Shown in pieces: positions 39,833 through 51,242 of a stretch of 64,000 nucleotides of DNA. Position 1 is the first letter of the stretch. Each line of letters opens with the position of its first letter. Below the pieces are notes generated by a model. The model was not told the DNA's origin, searched no databases, and saw only the letters and a list, made by a program, of their open reading frames with translations. The stretch comes from Sphingomonas zeae (lineage in GTDB: Bacteria; Pseudomonadota; Alphaproteobacteria; Sphingomonadales; Sphingomonadaceae): the NCBI RefSeq assembly GCF_014197135.1, contig NZ_JACIFA010000005.1, forward strand, positions 1 to 64,000, in the 5' to 3' direction. Made by a program: the position numbers and the translations under genes.

Positions 39833-40309
39833 CGTATCGATCTGACTCCGTACCGCCGCTCGACCATCGGCTTCGACCGGCTGTTCGATCTGCTGGAGGC
39901 CAATTCGCGGGCCAATTCGGCGGAAAACTATCCCCCCTTCAACCTCGAGCGTCTGGCCGACGACCGTTACCGCATCACCCTGGCGGTGGCCGGATTCGCC
40001 CGGGACGAAATCGAGATCACCGCGCAGCAAAACATGCTGCTCGTCACCGGCAAGAAGGATGACAAGGCGAATTCGCCCAACTTCCTGCATGTCGGCATCG
40101 CCAATCGCTCGTTCGAGCGGCGCTTCGAACTGGCGGACTTCGTGTTCGTCGAGGATGCGCGCCTGAACGATGGCCTGCTCGTCATCGACCTCGTCCGCGA
40201 GGTGCCCGAGGCGATGAAGCCCAAGACGATCGCGATCAAGACGGGCCAGCCGCTCGCCGCGGTCGAACATCACGCCGACGACAAGGCCGACGAGGCCAAG
40301 GCGGCGTAA
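39830..40309 (+). CDS. Small heat-shock protein, Hsp20/IbpA family
   Basis: 159 residues from ATG 39830 with GGAGG 7 nt before. The alpha-crystallin domain spans about 35-130 (YPPFNLERLADDRYRITLAVAG, then DEIEITAQQNMLLVTGKK and LNDGLLVIDLVREVPE); class A N-terminus MRIDLTPYRRSTIGFDRLFDLLE. The C-terminal tail is charged (ADDKADEAKAA). It is an ATP-independent holdase that keeps unfolding proteins soluble during heat stress. An RpoH promoter, a ROSE-like leader and a terminator make it a self-contained heat-shock unit. Confidence 0.95.
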   Translation: MRIDLTPYRRSTIGFDRLFDLLEANSRANSAENYPPFNLERLADDRYRITLAVAGFARDEIEITAQQNMLLVTGKKDDKANSPNFLHVGIANRSFERRFELADFVFVEDARLNDGLLVIDLVREVPEAMKPKTIAIKTGQPLAAVEHHADDKADEAKAA

Positions 40310-40346
40310 ACCACTCGACGTCTTTCTCTCCCTGAAGACGTCGCGG

Positions 40347-40385
40347 GGCGTCCGGGCCGACGGGTCCGGGCGCCTTTTGTTTTTC
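40347..40385 (+). terminator. Intrinsic terminator of hsp20
   Basis: GGCG-T-CCGG (40347-40355), loop, CCGG-G-CGCC (ending 40374), then TTTTGTTTTT. Strong stem with one mismatch and a long T-run, 37 bp after the hsp20 stop. Confidence 0.85.
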
Positions 40386-40420
40386 GGTTGCGCTTGCCCC
40401 GCGCTTTTCCAGCCCACCCT

Positions 40421-40437
40421 CCGTTCAGGCTGAACGG
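40421..40437. repeat. Dispersed palindrome of the CTCCGTTCAGCCTGA type
   Basis: CCGTTCA-GGC-TGAACGG, flanked by CCCACCCT and GGGGTTGGG, which extend the dyad. It is related to 33489-33517 and to the degraded copy at 53248-53334. It lies between the convergent terminators of hsp20 and pyrG. Confidence 0.6.
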
Positions 40438-40458
40438 GGGTTGGGCGCGAACAACGAA

Positions 40459-40489
40459 AACCCCGCCCCCGTCGTCCGGGAGCGGGGTT
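40459..40489 (-). terminator. Intrinsic terminator of pyrG
   Basis: On the - strand AACCCCGC (40489-40482), loop, GCGGGGTT (40466-40459) followed by TTCGTTG. Eight perfect pairs, 7 bp after the pyrG stop. Confidence 0.75.
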
Positions 40490-40495
40490 CCGAAA

Positions 40496-42157
<1,662 letters not shown>

Positions 42158-42251
42158 CTAGCTTGGATGGGGGGGATACGACAACAGCAAAGATGCGCGC
42201 CGCCGGAAAATGTCGGCGGCACGTTGGCCTAAGCTGCGATGAAAACGAGGA

Positions 42252-42611
42252 TTAGCGGGCGAGCGGGACTGCCGAATTGTCCGCCGGAGCCGGAGCGGCG
42301 CCCGAGGGGACCGGGGCGGGCGCGGGCTGGGTGATCGGTGCCTGAGTCGCCGGCGTGCGGGCCAGTGAGGTGTCGATCGCGGGCGCGCCGCGCGTAGCGG
42401 CCATGACCGCCAGCAGGATCGAGAAGCCGACGAACGCCGTGGCCAACACCGCCGTCGCACGGCTGAGGAAGTCCGCTGCGCCCCGCGCCGACATCAGCCC
42501 CGACGGGCTGCCGCCCATGCCCAGACCGCCGCCTTCCGACCGCTGCATGAGGATCACCGTGACCAGAGTCGCGGCGATGATGGCGTGGATGACAAGCAGA
42601 AATGCGAACAT
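42252..42611 (-). CDS. secG: Preprotein translocase subunit SecG
   Basis: 119 residues. Two membrane helices (FAFLLVIHAIIAATLVTVIL and AVLATAFVGFSILLAVMAA) linked by the conserved loop MQRSEGGGLGMGGSPSGLMSARGAADFLSR. It assists the SecYEG channel. The C-terminal tail of about 40 residues is proline/alanine-rich, as in other alphaproteobacteria. tpiA, often next to secG, is absent here. Confidence 0.95.
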   Translation of the reverse strand: MFAFLLVIHAIIAATLVTVILMQRSEGGGLGMGGSPSGLMSARGAADFLSRATAVLATAFVGFSILLAVMAATRGAPAIDTSLARTPATQAPITQPAPAPVPSGAAPAPADNSAVPLAR

Positions 42612-42805
42612 GAGGCGCGTATGATCCCGAGTGAGGGGTGTGCGAAAGCGCGCACATAGGCGACGTGCGGGGCGGGATCAACCATGTGGCGGATCGGCAT
42701 CTCATTCCGTGCCGAACGCGCTTCAGGGAATTCCGAAGAAATCCGCTGACTTAAGTTGTTCACCTCGTTGGAACAGGAGTGAAACCACCGCCGATAAAGG
42801 GCGTT

Positions 42806-43219
42806 ATGACTTCGAAACAACGTCCGGCAAAGCCCGGCTCAGCCATTGGAATCGCCATCGTGTCCAATCCGCACGACCCGCAGTCGCTGTTCGCCTGGAT
42901 GAGCGCTCTTGTCGATTATGTCCGGTCGGGCGAGCCCGATCTGACCAATCGACAAATGGCTTTGTTGCTTGTCGTCTATCTGCGTCCCGGCCCCCATACG
43001 GTGCGCGGTCTGGCCCGTGCCTTGAACGTCTCGAAACCGGTCGTCACCCGCGCCTTGAATAGATTAGGAACGCTGGGCTATCTGCGCCGTCAACGCGATG
43101 ATAGCGACAAGCGTAACATCTTTGTCGCCAGGACACCTGAAGGGGCGGACTTTCTTGAAGAATTCGGACATTTCATCGGCGCCGGCGACGCCCCCGGCCT
43201 CCAGCGAGCCAGCGCGTAA
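42806..43219 (+). CDS. MarR-like winged-helix transcriptional regulator
   Basis: 137 residues from ATG 42806 with AAAGGG before it; an in-frame GTG at 42779 is less likely. The winged-helix domain (about 40-115) includes LTNRQMALLLVVYL, GPHTVRGLARALNVSKPVVTRALNRLGTLGYLRRQ (recognition helix SKPVVTRAL) and a basic wing RDDSDKRNIFV. It is the first gene of the + strand block leading to argC and the Entner-Doudoroff genes, but regulation of those genes is only a guess. Confidence 0.83.
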   Translation: MTSKQRPAKPGSAIGIAIVSNPHDPQSLFAWMSALVDYVRSGEPDLTNRQMALLLVVYLRPGPHTVRGLARALNVSKPVVTRALNRLGTLGYLRRQRDDSDKRNIFVARTPEGADFLEEFGHFIGAGDAPGLQRASA

Positions 43220-43529
43220 GAGCTTCGCGCTTCAGGGGCGGACCGTCGGGCTGGACCCGCGCACCCATGCGGTTCGCCCCGATCTTGCCGATGTCCGGCT
43301 CGCTGAATACGTATTCGCGCCGCATTATGCCGCCCCCTTGCCCTATAGAACCAATGCGCCGGTGACGCTTCGCGAGGGGCGTCCCATCGGCAGCGCCGTG
43401 CTGGCCGCGCTTCGGTCCGGCGAGACGTTCGAGGTGCTGGAGTTGGCGGGAGGCAACGCCTGGGGCATCGCGCCGAATCTCGGGCTGGTCGGCTATTGCG
43501 ATGCGGGGTTGTTGGAGCGGGTGCAGTGA
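43155..43529 (+). CDS. Small SH3-domain-like protein
   Basis: 124 residues if started at TTG 43155, which is preceded by GGGGCGGA; ATG 43098 would overlap the MarR-like gene by 122 bp. The sequence GLDPRTHAVRPDLADVRLAEYVFAPHYAAP followed by TLREGRPIGSAVLAALRSGE and VLELAGGNAWGIAPNLGLVGY matches the N-terminal SH3-like part of NlpC/P60 cell-wall hydrolases, yet no NlpC/P60 catalytic domain follows. It may be a regulatory or binding remnant. Its stop overlaps the argC start (GTGA at 43526-43529). Confidence 0.65.
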   Translation: MKNSDISSAPATPPASSEPARKSFALQGRTVGLDPRTHAVRPDLADVRLAEYVFAPHYAAPLPYRTNAPVTLREGRPIGSAVLAALRSGETFEVLELAGGNAWGIAPNLGLVGYCDAGLLERVQ

Positions 43530-44452
43530 CGAAGACGGTCTTCATCGACGGCGGCGCGGGCACCACGGGGCTGGAGATCGTCGACCGGCTGGCGGGTCGC
43601 GCCGACCTTTCGATCCTGACCCTGCCCGATGATCGCCGCAAGGATGCCGAGGCCCGGCGTGAGGCGATCAACGACGCCGATTTCGTCATTCTCTGCCTGC
43701 CCGACGATGCCGCGCGCGAGGCGGTGTCGCTGATCGCCAATGACCGGACACGGGTGGTCGACGCCTCGACCGCGCACCGCACCGCCGAGGGTTGGGTCTA
43801 TGGCTTTGCCGAGCTGAACCCGGAGCAGGAAGAGCGGATTGCCGAAGCGCGCTTCGTTTCCAATCCGGGCTGCTACCCCACCGGCTTCCTGGCGCTCGTC
43901 CGTCCGATGGTACGGGCCGGGATCATTCCGGCCGAGTTTCCGGTGACGGTCAACGCCGCCTCCGGCTATTCGGGCGGCGGCAAGGCGATGATCGCCGAAT
44001 ATGAAAGCGCGACCCACCGCGCCTTCCGCCCCTATGGCCTCTCTCTCGCGCACAAACATGCACCCGAGATGCAGCGCCATTCGGGCCTGAGCCATGCGCC
44101 GATCTTCGCGCCGTCCGTGGTCGATACCTATCGCGGCATGGTTGTGGAAGTCCCCCTGCCCCTCTACGCGCTGCCCGGTGCTCCGTCGCTCGACAAAGTC
44201 GCGCACGTGCTGGCCGAGGCCTATGCCAACAGCCGCATTGTGCGTTTTTCGCCGGATGCCGTAGCGGCGGTGAATATCGAGGAAAATGCAGGTTCCGACC
44301 GGATGACCTTGCGCGTCTGCGGCAATGCCGCCACGGGTCAGGCGCGACTGATCGCCACGCTCGACAATCTGGGCAAGGGTGCCGGGGGTGCGGCGGTCCA
44401 GAATTTGAACATCATGGCCGGGCTCGATCCGACCGCCGGCCTCGTGCTCTAA
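43526..44452 (+). CDS. argC: N-acetyl-gamma-glutamyl-phosphate reductase, type 2
   Basis: 308 residues from GTG 43526. The short (about 310-residue) form is the type 2 class. It reduces N-acetylglutamyl phosphate in arginine synthesis. NADP-binding GGAGTTGLEIVDRL lies at the N-terminus; the catalytic Cys116 is in SNPGCYPTGF; His is in RAFRPYGLSLAHKHAPEM. Translation is coupled to the SH3-like gene by GTGA, and zwf starts 9 bp after its stop, so an arginine gene is embedded ahead of the sugar genes. Confidence 0.94.
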   Translation: MTKTVFIDGGAGTTGLEIVDRLAGRADLSILTLPDDRRKDAEARREAINDADFVILCLPDDAAREAVSLIANDRTRVVDASTAHRTAEGWVYGFAELNPEQEERIAEARFVSNPGCYPTGFLALVRPMVRAGIIPAEFPVTVNAASGYSGGGKAMIAEYESATHRAFRPYGLSLAHKHAPEMQRHSGLSHAPIFAPSVVDTYRGMVVEVPLPLYALPGAPSLDKVAHVLAEAYANSRIVRFSPDAVAAVNIEENAGSDRMTLRVCGNAATGQARLIATLDNLGKGAGGAAVQNLNIMAGLDPTAGLVL

Positions 44453-44461
44453 GGAGACGTC

Positions 44462-45925
44462 ATGACGCGCAATCCCGTTGGCAAGCTGCTGCTGTTCGGC
44501 GCGACCGGCGACCTGTCGCAGCGGATGCTGCTGCCCTCGCTGTTCAACCTCCATTCGGACGGGCTGCTGCCCGATGGGCTGACGATCACCGGCACCGCGC
44601 GGTCCGATCATGACGATGCCAGCTTCCGCGAGTTTGCGGCCAAGGCGCTCGACACCTTCCTGCCCGACGACCGCAAGGACGCCGACACGATCAAGAGCTT
44701 CCTCGAACGGCTGCAGTATCAGTCGCTCGACGCCTCCTCGATGGACGGCTTCCCGGCGCTGGCGGAGAAGGTCGGCGATGTGTCGAACGGCCTCGCCATC
44801 TATCTGTCGACCGCGCCCAGCCTGTTCGAGTCGACCATCAAGGGCCTCGAATCGGTCGGTCTGGCGGGCGAGACGGTACGCATCGGCCTGGAAAAGCCGC
44901 TCGGCTACGATCTCGCTTCGTCCAAGGAGATCAACGACGCGGTCGCCTTCGGCTTCCCGGAGGAGCGCACCTTCCGCATCGACCATTATCTCGGCAAGGA
45001 AACCGTCCAGAACATCCTGGCGCTGCGTTTCGGCAATTTCTTCTTCGAGCCGATCTGGAACGCGCACGGCATCGACAATGTGCAGATCACCATTGCCGAG
45101 ACGGTCGGGCTGGAGGATCGCGCGGGCTATTACGAGGGCGCGGGCGCGCTGCGCGACATGGTGCAGAACCATATCCTGCAACTCCTCGCGCTTATCGCGA
45201 TGGAGCCGCCGGCCCGCTATGACGGCACCGCGATCCGTGACGAGAAGGCCAAGGTCTTCCGCTCGCTGCGCCTGATGACGCCCGAGGAAGTACCCAACAA
45301 CACCGTGACCGGCCAGTATTCGGACGGCGCGGTCGGCGGCAAGATCGTCGGCTCCTATGCCGATGAGCTGGGCAAGCCGTCCAAGACCGAGACCTTCGTC
45401 GCGATCAAGGCGCATGTCGACAATTGGCGCTGGCAGGGCGTGCCCTTCTATCTGCGCACCGGCAAGCGCATGGCCGCGCGCCGTTCGGAAATCGCCATCC
45501 AGTTCAAGCCGGTACCGCATTCGATGTTCGCCGGGCGCGGCGGCCTACTCCAGCCGAATACGCTCGTCATCCGCTTGCAGCCGGAGGAATATATCCAGCT
45601 GCTGGTGATGGCGAAGGAGCCGGGTCTGGACCGCGACGGCATCCGCCTGCGCGAAGTGCCCCTGAACCTGTCGCTCGACGCGGAGTTCGCCGGCACGCGC
45701 CGCCGCATCGCCTATGAGCGGCTGCTACTCGACCTGATCGAGGGCGACCAGACGCTGTTCGTCCGCCGCGACGAGGTGGAGGCGCAGTGGACCTGGATCG
45801 ACGCGATCCGCGCCGGCTGGGACGCCAATGACGTCAAGCCCAAGCACTATCCGAGCGGCAGCTGGGGGCCGTCCTCCGCCATCGCGCTGACCGAGCGCGA
45901 CGGCGTGCACTGGCAGGACGACTGA
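44462..45925 (+). CDS. zwf: Glucose-6-phosphate 1-dehydrogenase
   Basis: 487 residues. It oxidises glucose-6-phosphate to 6-phosphogluconolactone with NADP or NAD. The N-terminal Rossmann motif is LLLFGATGDLSQRMLLPSLF, the active-site signature RIDHYLGKETVQN lies at about 172-184, and EKPLGYDL is nearby. It is the first committed gene of the Entner-Doudoroff set, preceded by AAGGAG. A hairpin separates it from pgl. Confidence 0.97.
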   Translation: MTRNPVGKLLLFGATGDLSQRMLLPSLFNLHSDGLLPDGLTITGTARSDHDDASFREFAAKALDTFLPDDRKDADTIKSFLERLQYQSLDASSMDGFPALAEKVGDVSNGLAIYLSTAPSLFESTIKGLESVGLAGETVRIGLEKPLGYDLASSKEINDAVAFGFPEERTFRIDHYLGKETVQNILALRFGNFFFEPIWNAHGIDNVQITIAETVGLEDRAGYYEGAGALRDMVQNHILQLLALIAMEPPARYDGTAIRDEKAKVFRSLRLMTPEEVPNNTVTGQYSDGAVGGKIVGSYADELGKPSKTETFVAIKAHVDNWRWQGVPFYLRTGKRMAARRSEIAIQFKPVPHSMFAGRGGLLQPNTLVIRLQPEEYIQLLVMAKEPGLDRDGIRLREVPLNLSLDAEFAGTRRRIAYERLLLDLIEGDQTLFVRRDEVEAQWTWIDAIRAGWDANDVKPKHYPSGSWGPSSAIALTERDGVHWQDD

Positions 45926-45971
45926 CCGCCGTCGCTTTCCGATCGTGAGGGCAAAGACATCGGCGCAATAT

Positions 45972-45993
45972 GGCCCGCCTGCGCGGCGGGTCC
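45972..45993 (+). repeat. Hairpin in the zwf-pgl gap
   Basis: GGCCCGCC (45972-45979), 5-base loop, GGCGGGTCC (45985-45993). It lies in the only gap over 100 bp inside the zwf-eda block and could protect mRNA ends or partly terminate. No U-run. Confidence 0.45.
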
Positions 45994-46028
45994 TATCTTG
46001 CGCCCCGAATATCTAGGACACAGGAACC

Positions 46029-46735
46029 ATGACCGACGAAATCGAATGGTGGGATTATGAAGACACCACCGAAATGGCGAACGCGCTGGCGGGCGACATC
46101 CAGTTCATTATCGAAAGCGCGATCGAGGCACGCGGCGCGGCGGTGATCGCGCTTTCGGGCGGCAAGACGCCGATCCCGGTCTATGAGAAGCTGGCCCAGG
46201 CCAAGCTCGACTGGAAGCGCGTGACCATCGTCCCCGCCGACGAGCGTATCGTGCCGCTGGGCGATCCGCTGTCCAACGTGACCATGATCGGCAAGATCTT
46301 CCTGCCCAAGGGCGCACGCGTGCTGCCGATCGTGCCGCAGGCGACGCAGGACTATAAGGCGGCGGGTCGTTCGGCCGATGCGCTGATGCAGGAACTTCAC
46401 TGGCCGCTCGACCTCGTCCTGCTGGGCATGGGCGCGGACGGGCACACCGCCTCGATCTTCCCCGGCCCCGACTATGACGAAGCGCTCAACGGTCCCAAGG
46501 AGCGCCGCGCGCTGGGCCTGATGCCAGAGCCCCTGCCGCCCGAGGCGCCCGTCGCGCGCGTGACGCTCAGCCGCGCAGGCATCGTCTCGGCGCGCTCGAT
46601 CATGTTCGCCATTTCGGGTCCGGCCAAGAAGAAGGTGCTGGAGGACGCGATCAAGGAAGGCGCTTCCTCGCCCTATCCGGTGGGCCGCGTGCTGGCCGAG
46701 GTCGAACTGCCGATCGACATCCACTGGAGCGAGCA

Positions 46736-46739
<4 letters not shown>
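46029..46739 (+). CDS. pgl: 6-phosphogluconolactonase
   Basis: 236 residues of the DevB/SOL type. It hydrolyses 6-phosphogluconolactone to 6-phosphogluconate. Features are IALSGGKTPIPVYEKLA, TIVPADERIVPLGDPLSN and LVLLGMGADGHTASIFPG, all typical. The stop overlaps the edd start (ATGA at 46736-46739). Confidence 0.95.
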
Positions 46740-48553
<1,814 letters not shown>

Positions 48554-48574
48554 AAGACTAAGGGGGAGAGGATC

Positions 48575-49540
48575 ATGGAAATCGTAGCCGTCGATATCGG
48601 AGGCACGCATGCGCGCTTCGCGATCGCCGAGGTCGAGAATGGCCGGGTGGTGAAGCTGGGCGAACCGTGCACGCAGAAGACCGCCGAACATGCCTCGCTC
48701 CAGACCGCATGGCAGGCGTTCGAGGCGCATGTCGGCCGTCCGCTGCCCAAGGCCGCCTCGCTCGCCATCGCCTCGCCGATCACCGGCGACGTGATCCGCA
48801 TGACCAACAATCCCTGGGTCATCCGCCCCTCGCTGATCCCTGAGCGGCTGGGCGCGGACGTCTATACGGTCATCAACGATTTCGGCGCGGTCGGCCATGC
48901 CGTCGCGCAAGTGCCGGAGGAGGACTTCCTCCATATCTGCGGCCCCGAGGAGCCGATGCCCGAACAGGGCGTCGTCACCGTCTGCGGTCCGGGCACCGGC
49001 CTGGGCGTCGCGCAGGTGCTGATGACGCCGCAGCGTTATCATGTCATCGAGACCGAGGGCGGGCATATGGATTATGCCCCGCTCGACGGGATCGAGGACG
49101 CGATCCTCAAACGGCTGCGCCGGACCTATACCCGCGTCTCGTGCGAGCGCATCTGCTCCGGCCCCGGCATCATCGCGATCTACGAGACGCTCGCCTCGCT
49201 GGAAGGGCGCGCGGTGCCCAGCCGCGACGACCGCGAAATCTGGACCGAGGCGCTGGAGGGCACCGACTCGATCGCGCTCGCCGCGCTTGATCGCTTCTGC
49301 CTGGCGCTCGGCGCCGTGGCGGGCGACTTCGCGTTGGCGCAGGGGGCCAAGACCGTCGTGATCGCGGGCGGCCTCGGCTACCGCATCAAGGACAAGCTGC
49401 TGCGCTCGGGCTTCGACCAGCGCTTCGTCGCCAAGGGGCGGTTCCAGTCGCTGATGGCACGCATCCCCGTCAAGCTCATCACCCATCCCCAGCCCGGCCT
49501 GTTCGGCGCGGCCGCGGCCTTTGCCCAGGAGCATTCATGA
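48575..49540 (+). CDS. glk: Glucokinase
   Basis: 321 residues of the bacterial Glk family. It phosphorylates glucose with ATP. The N-terminal phosphate loop is VAVDIGGTHARFAIAE; the catalytic Asp is in TVINDFGAVGHAV; GPGTGLGVAQV and the glucose ligands in ETEGGHMDYAP are intact. It has a GGGGAGAGG ribosome binding site. The stop overlaps the eda start (ATGA at 49537-49540). Confidence 0.96.
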   Translation: MEIVAVDIGGTHARFAIAEVENGRVVKLGEPCTQKTAEHASLQTAWQAFEAHVGRPLPKAASLAIASPITGDVIRMTNNPWVIRPSLIPERLGADVYTVINDFGAVGHAVAQVPEEDFLHICGPEEPMPEQGVVTVCGPGTGLGVAQVLMTPQRYHVIETEGGHMDYAPLDGIEDAILKRLRRTYTRVSCERICSGPGIIAIYETLASLEGRAVPSRDDREIWTEALEGTDSIALAALDRFCLALGAVAGDFALAQGAKTVVIAGGLGYRIKDKLLRSGFDQRFVAKGRFQSLMARIPVKLITHPQPGLFGAAAAFAQEHS

Positions 49541-50142
49541 CCGACATCGCCACCATCATGCGCACCAGCGCGGTCATCCCCGTGCTGGTCATCGACGACG
49601 CCGCCACCGCCAAGCCGCTGGCCGAGGCGCTGGTCGCGGGCGGCCTGAAGGTGCTGGAGGTGACGCTGCGCACCCCCGCCGCGCTGGAGGCGATGGCCGA
49701 AATGAAGAAGGTTCCCGGCGCGATCGTCGGCGCCGGCACCGTCGTCAACGAACAGCAGTTGCGCGACGTGGCCGATGCGGGCGCGGAGTTCATCGTCTCG
49801 CCGGGCCTGACCGATCGCCTGGGCGCGGCGGTGATCGACAGCGGCATCCCCTATCTGCCCGGCATCGCCAATGCGGGGGACATCATGCGCGGGCTGGACC
49901 TGGGCCTGACCCATTTCAAGTTTTTCCCGGCCGAGACGAGCGGTGGCCTGAAGGCGCTGAAGGCGTTGGCGGCGCCTTTCTATCAGGCGCGCTTCTGCCC
50001 GACCGGCGGCATCACCGAGGCGAGCGCGCCCGACTGGCTGGCCTTCGATCGCGTGCTGTGCGTCGGTGGTAGCTGGGTGACCGGCGGATCGATGGCCGAT
50101 GTGGAGGCAAAGGCCCGTGCGGCGGCTGCTCTGCGCGGGTAA
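49537..50142 (+). CDS. eda: 2-dehydro-3-deoxyphosphogluconate (KDPG) aldolase
   Basis: 201 residues. It splits KDPG into pyruvate and glyceraldehyde-3-phosphate. The Schiff-base Lys128 is in LTHFKFFPAE; GLKVLEVTLRTPAALEAM carries the catalytic Glu; GAGTVVNEQQL and CPTGGITE complete the class I aldolase pattern. It is the last gene of the block and is followed by a large palindromic repeat. Confidence 0.97.
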   Translation: MTDIATIMRTSAVIPVLVIDDAATAKPLAEALVAGGLKVLEVTLRTPAALEAMAEMKKVPGAIVGAGTVVNEQQLRDVADAGAEFIVSPGLTDRLGAAVIDSGIPYLPGIANAGDIMRGLDLGLTHFKFFPAETSGGLKALKALAAPFYQARFCPTGGITEASAPDWLAFDRVLCVGGSWVTGGSMADVEAKARAAAALRG

Positions 50143-50148
50143 TCCCAA

Positions 50149-50279
50149 ATCCTCCCCGGCTCGGGGGGGTGGCAGTCCGAAGGACTGACGGAGGGGGGCC
50201 AGCCACATAGGACTTCTATTGTGGCACTCCCCCTCCACCACCGCTTCGCGGCGGTCCCCCTCCCCGTACCGGGGAGGAT
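50149..50279. repeat. Large imperfect palindrome, REP/MITE-like intergenic element
   Basis: Ends are TCCTCCCCGG (left) and CCGGGGAGGAT (right). Inside, each arm has its own hairpin (AGTCCGAAGGACT left; ACCGCTTCGCGGCGGT right), GGAGGGG faces CCCCCTCC, and GCCACA (50204-50209) faces TGTGGC (50219-50224) around the centre. The form resembles dispersed palindromes in sphingomonads and Caulobacter (GGGGAGGGGGACCGC...). It fills the gap between convergent eda and the LysR gene. Confidence 0.75.
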
Positions 50280-51148
50280 CAGCTTTGTACCGCCTCTAAC
50301 AACCACTGGCGAAACGCCCGCATCGCCAGCCCTTCCTTCCGTGACAGCAACCGCGTCAGCCAGTAGCGGCCCGCATCGATCTCCAGCGCAAAGGGCTGGA
50401 CCAGTTGCTCCGCCGCCAGCTCGCGCAGGAACATCACACGCGGGGCCAGCGCGATGCCCAGCCCCGCCATCGCCGCGCCCGCCATCAAGGCCGAGCTGTC
50501 GAACATCGGCCCACGCAAGGCGGGCGGCGCAACTCCAGCCGCATCGAACCATCGTTCCCATTCGCTGACACGATAGGACCGCAGCAGCCTTTCGCGCGCC
50601 AAATCCTCGGGGCGGCCTAAACCTCCTGCTCTCCCGGCCGAGCACAACGGCGTCAGCGGGGCGGGCTGCAGAGGCTCGGCGTGCGTGCCATGCCACGCCC
50701 CGTCACCAAAGCGGATGGCGTAATCGAGCCCCTCCCCGGCCAGATCGACCCGGTTGTTGTTGATCGACACGCGGACATCGATGTGCGGATGGGTCGCCGC
50801 GAAATCGTCGAGCCGCTCGAGCAGCCATCCGGTCGCAAAGGTCCCCACCACCCCCAGTCCCAGCGCATATTGGAAGCGCCCGTCGGCAAACCGATCGAGC
50901 GTCGCGCCGATCCGGTCGAACGTCTGGGCCAGTACCGGGACCAGCGCATGGCCGTCATCGGTCAGCGCCAAGCCACGCGGAAGCCGGTGGAACAGCCGCG
51001 CGCCAAGCCGCTTTTCCAAGGCCGCGACCTGATGGCTGACCGCCCCCTGACTGACGCAAAGTTCGATCGCGGCGCGGGTGAAGTTCAGATGCCGTGCCGC
51101 TGCCTCGAAAGCGCGCAAGGCATTAAGGGGAAGCTGGGCGCGGTCCAT
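50279..51148 (-). CDS. LysR-family regulator, AmpR/GcvA-like
   Basis: 289 residues. The N-terminal helix-turn-helix reads LPLNALRAFEAAARHLNFTRAA followed by LCVSQGAVSHQVAALEKRLG and LFHRLPRGLALTDDG, the AmpR/GcvA-type start. The effector domain covers about 90-289. It is divergent from a metallo-beta-lactamase gene with 94 bp between starts, the classic ampR-bla arrangement, so it probably controls that gene in response to muropeptides (inference). A CATGA-N7-TCATG dyad is just upstream. Confidence 0.87.
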   Translation of the reverse strand: MDRAQLPLNALRAFEAAARHLNFTRAAIELCVSQGAVSHQVAALEKRLGARLFHRLPRGLALTDDGHALVPVLAQTFDRIGATLDRFADGRFQYALGLGVVGTFATGWLLERLDDFAATHPHIDVRVSINNNRVDLAGEGLDYAIRFGDGAWHGTHAEPLQPAPLTPLCSAGRAGGLGRPEDLARERLLRSYRVSEWERWFDAAGVAPPALRGPMFDSSALMAGAAMAGLGIALAPRVMFLRELAAEQLVQPFALEIDAGRYWLTRLLSRKEGLAMRAFRQWLLEAVQS

Positions 51149-51155
51149 GTCTTAT

Positions 51156-51172
51156 CATGAATTCTACTCATG
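51156..51172. promoter_or_regulatory. Dyad in the regulator/beta-lactamase gap, candidate LysR operator
   Basis: CATGA-ATTCTAC-TCATG (51156-51172), a 5-bp inverted repeat with 7-base spacer, 8 bp before the LysR start. LysR proteins bind interrupted dyads (often around T-N11-A) in such divergent gaps. No other dyad of this quality is seen in the gap. Confidence 0.5.
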
Positions 51173-51242
51173 GGTCTGTCGAGCGAAGATGCTTTGTGCC
51201 GCGTGTCGAAGCAATCCATCATGCCGGGCAAGGAGACACCCC

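Noticed and set aside
43493..45520. 675-codon open frame antisense to argC and zwf
   Set aside because: Shadow of argC and zwf, both supported by catalytic motifs.
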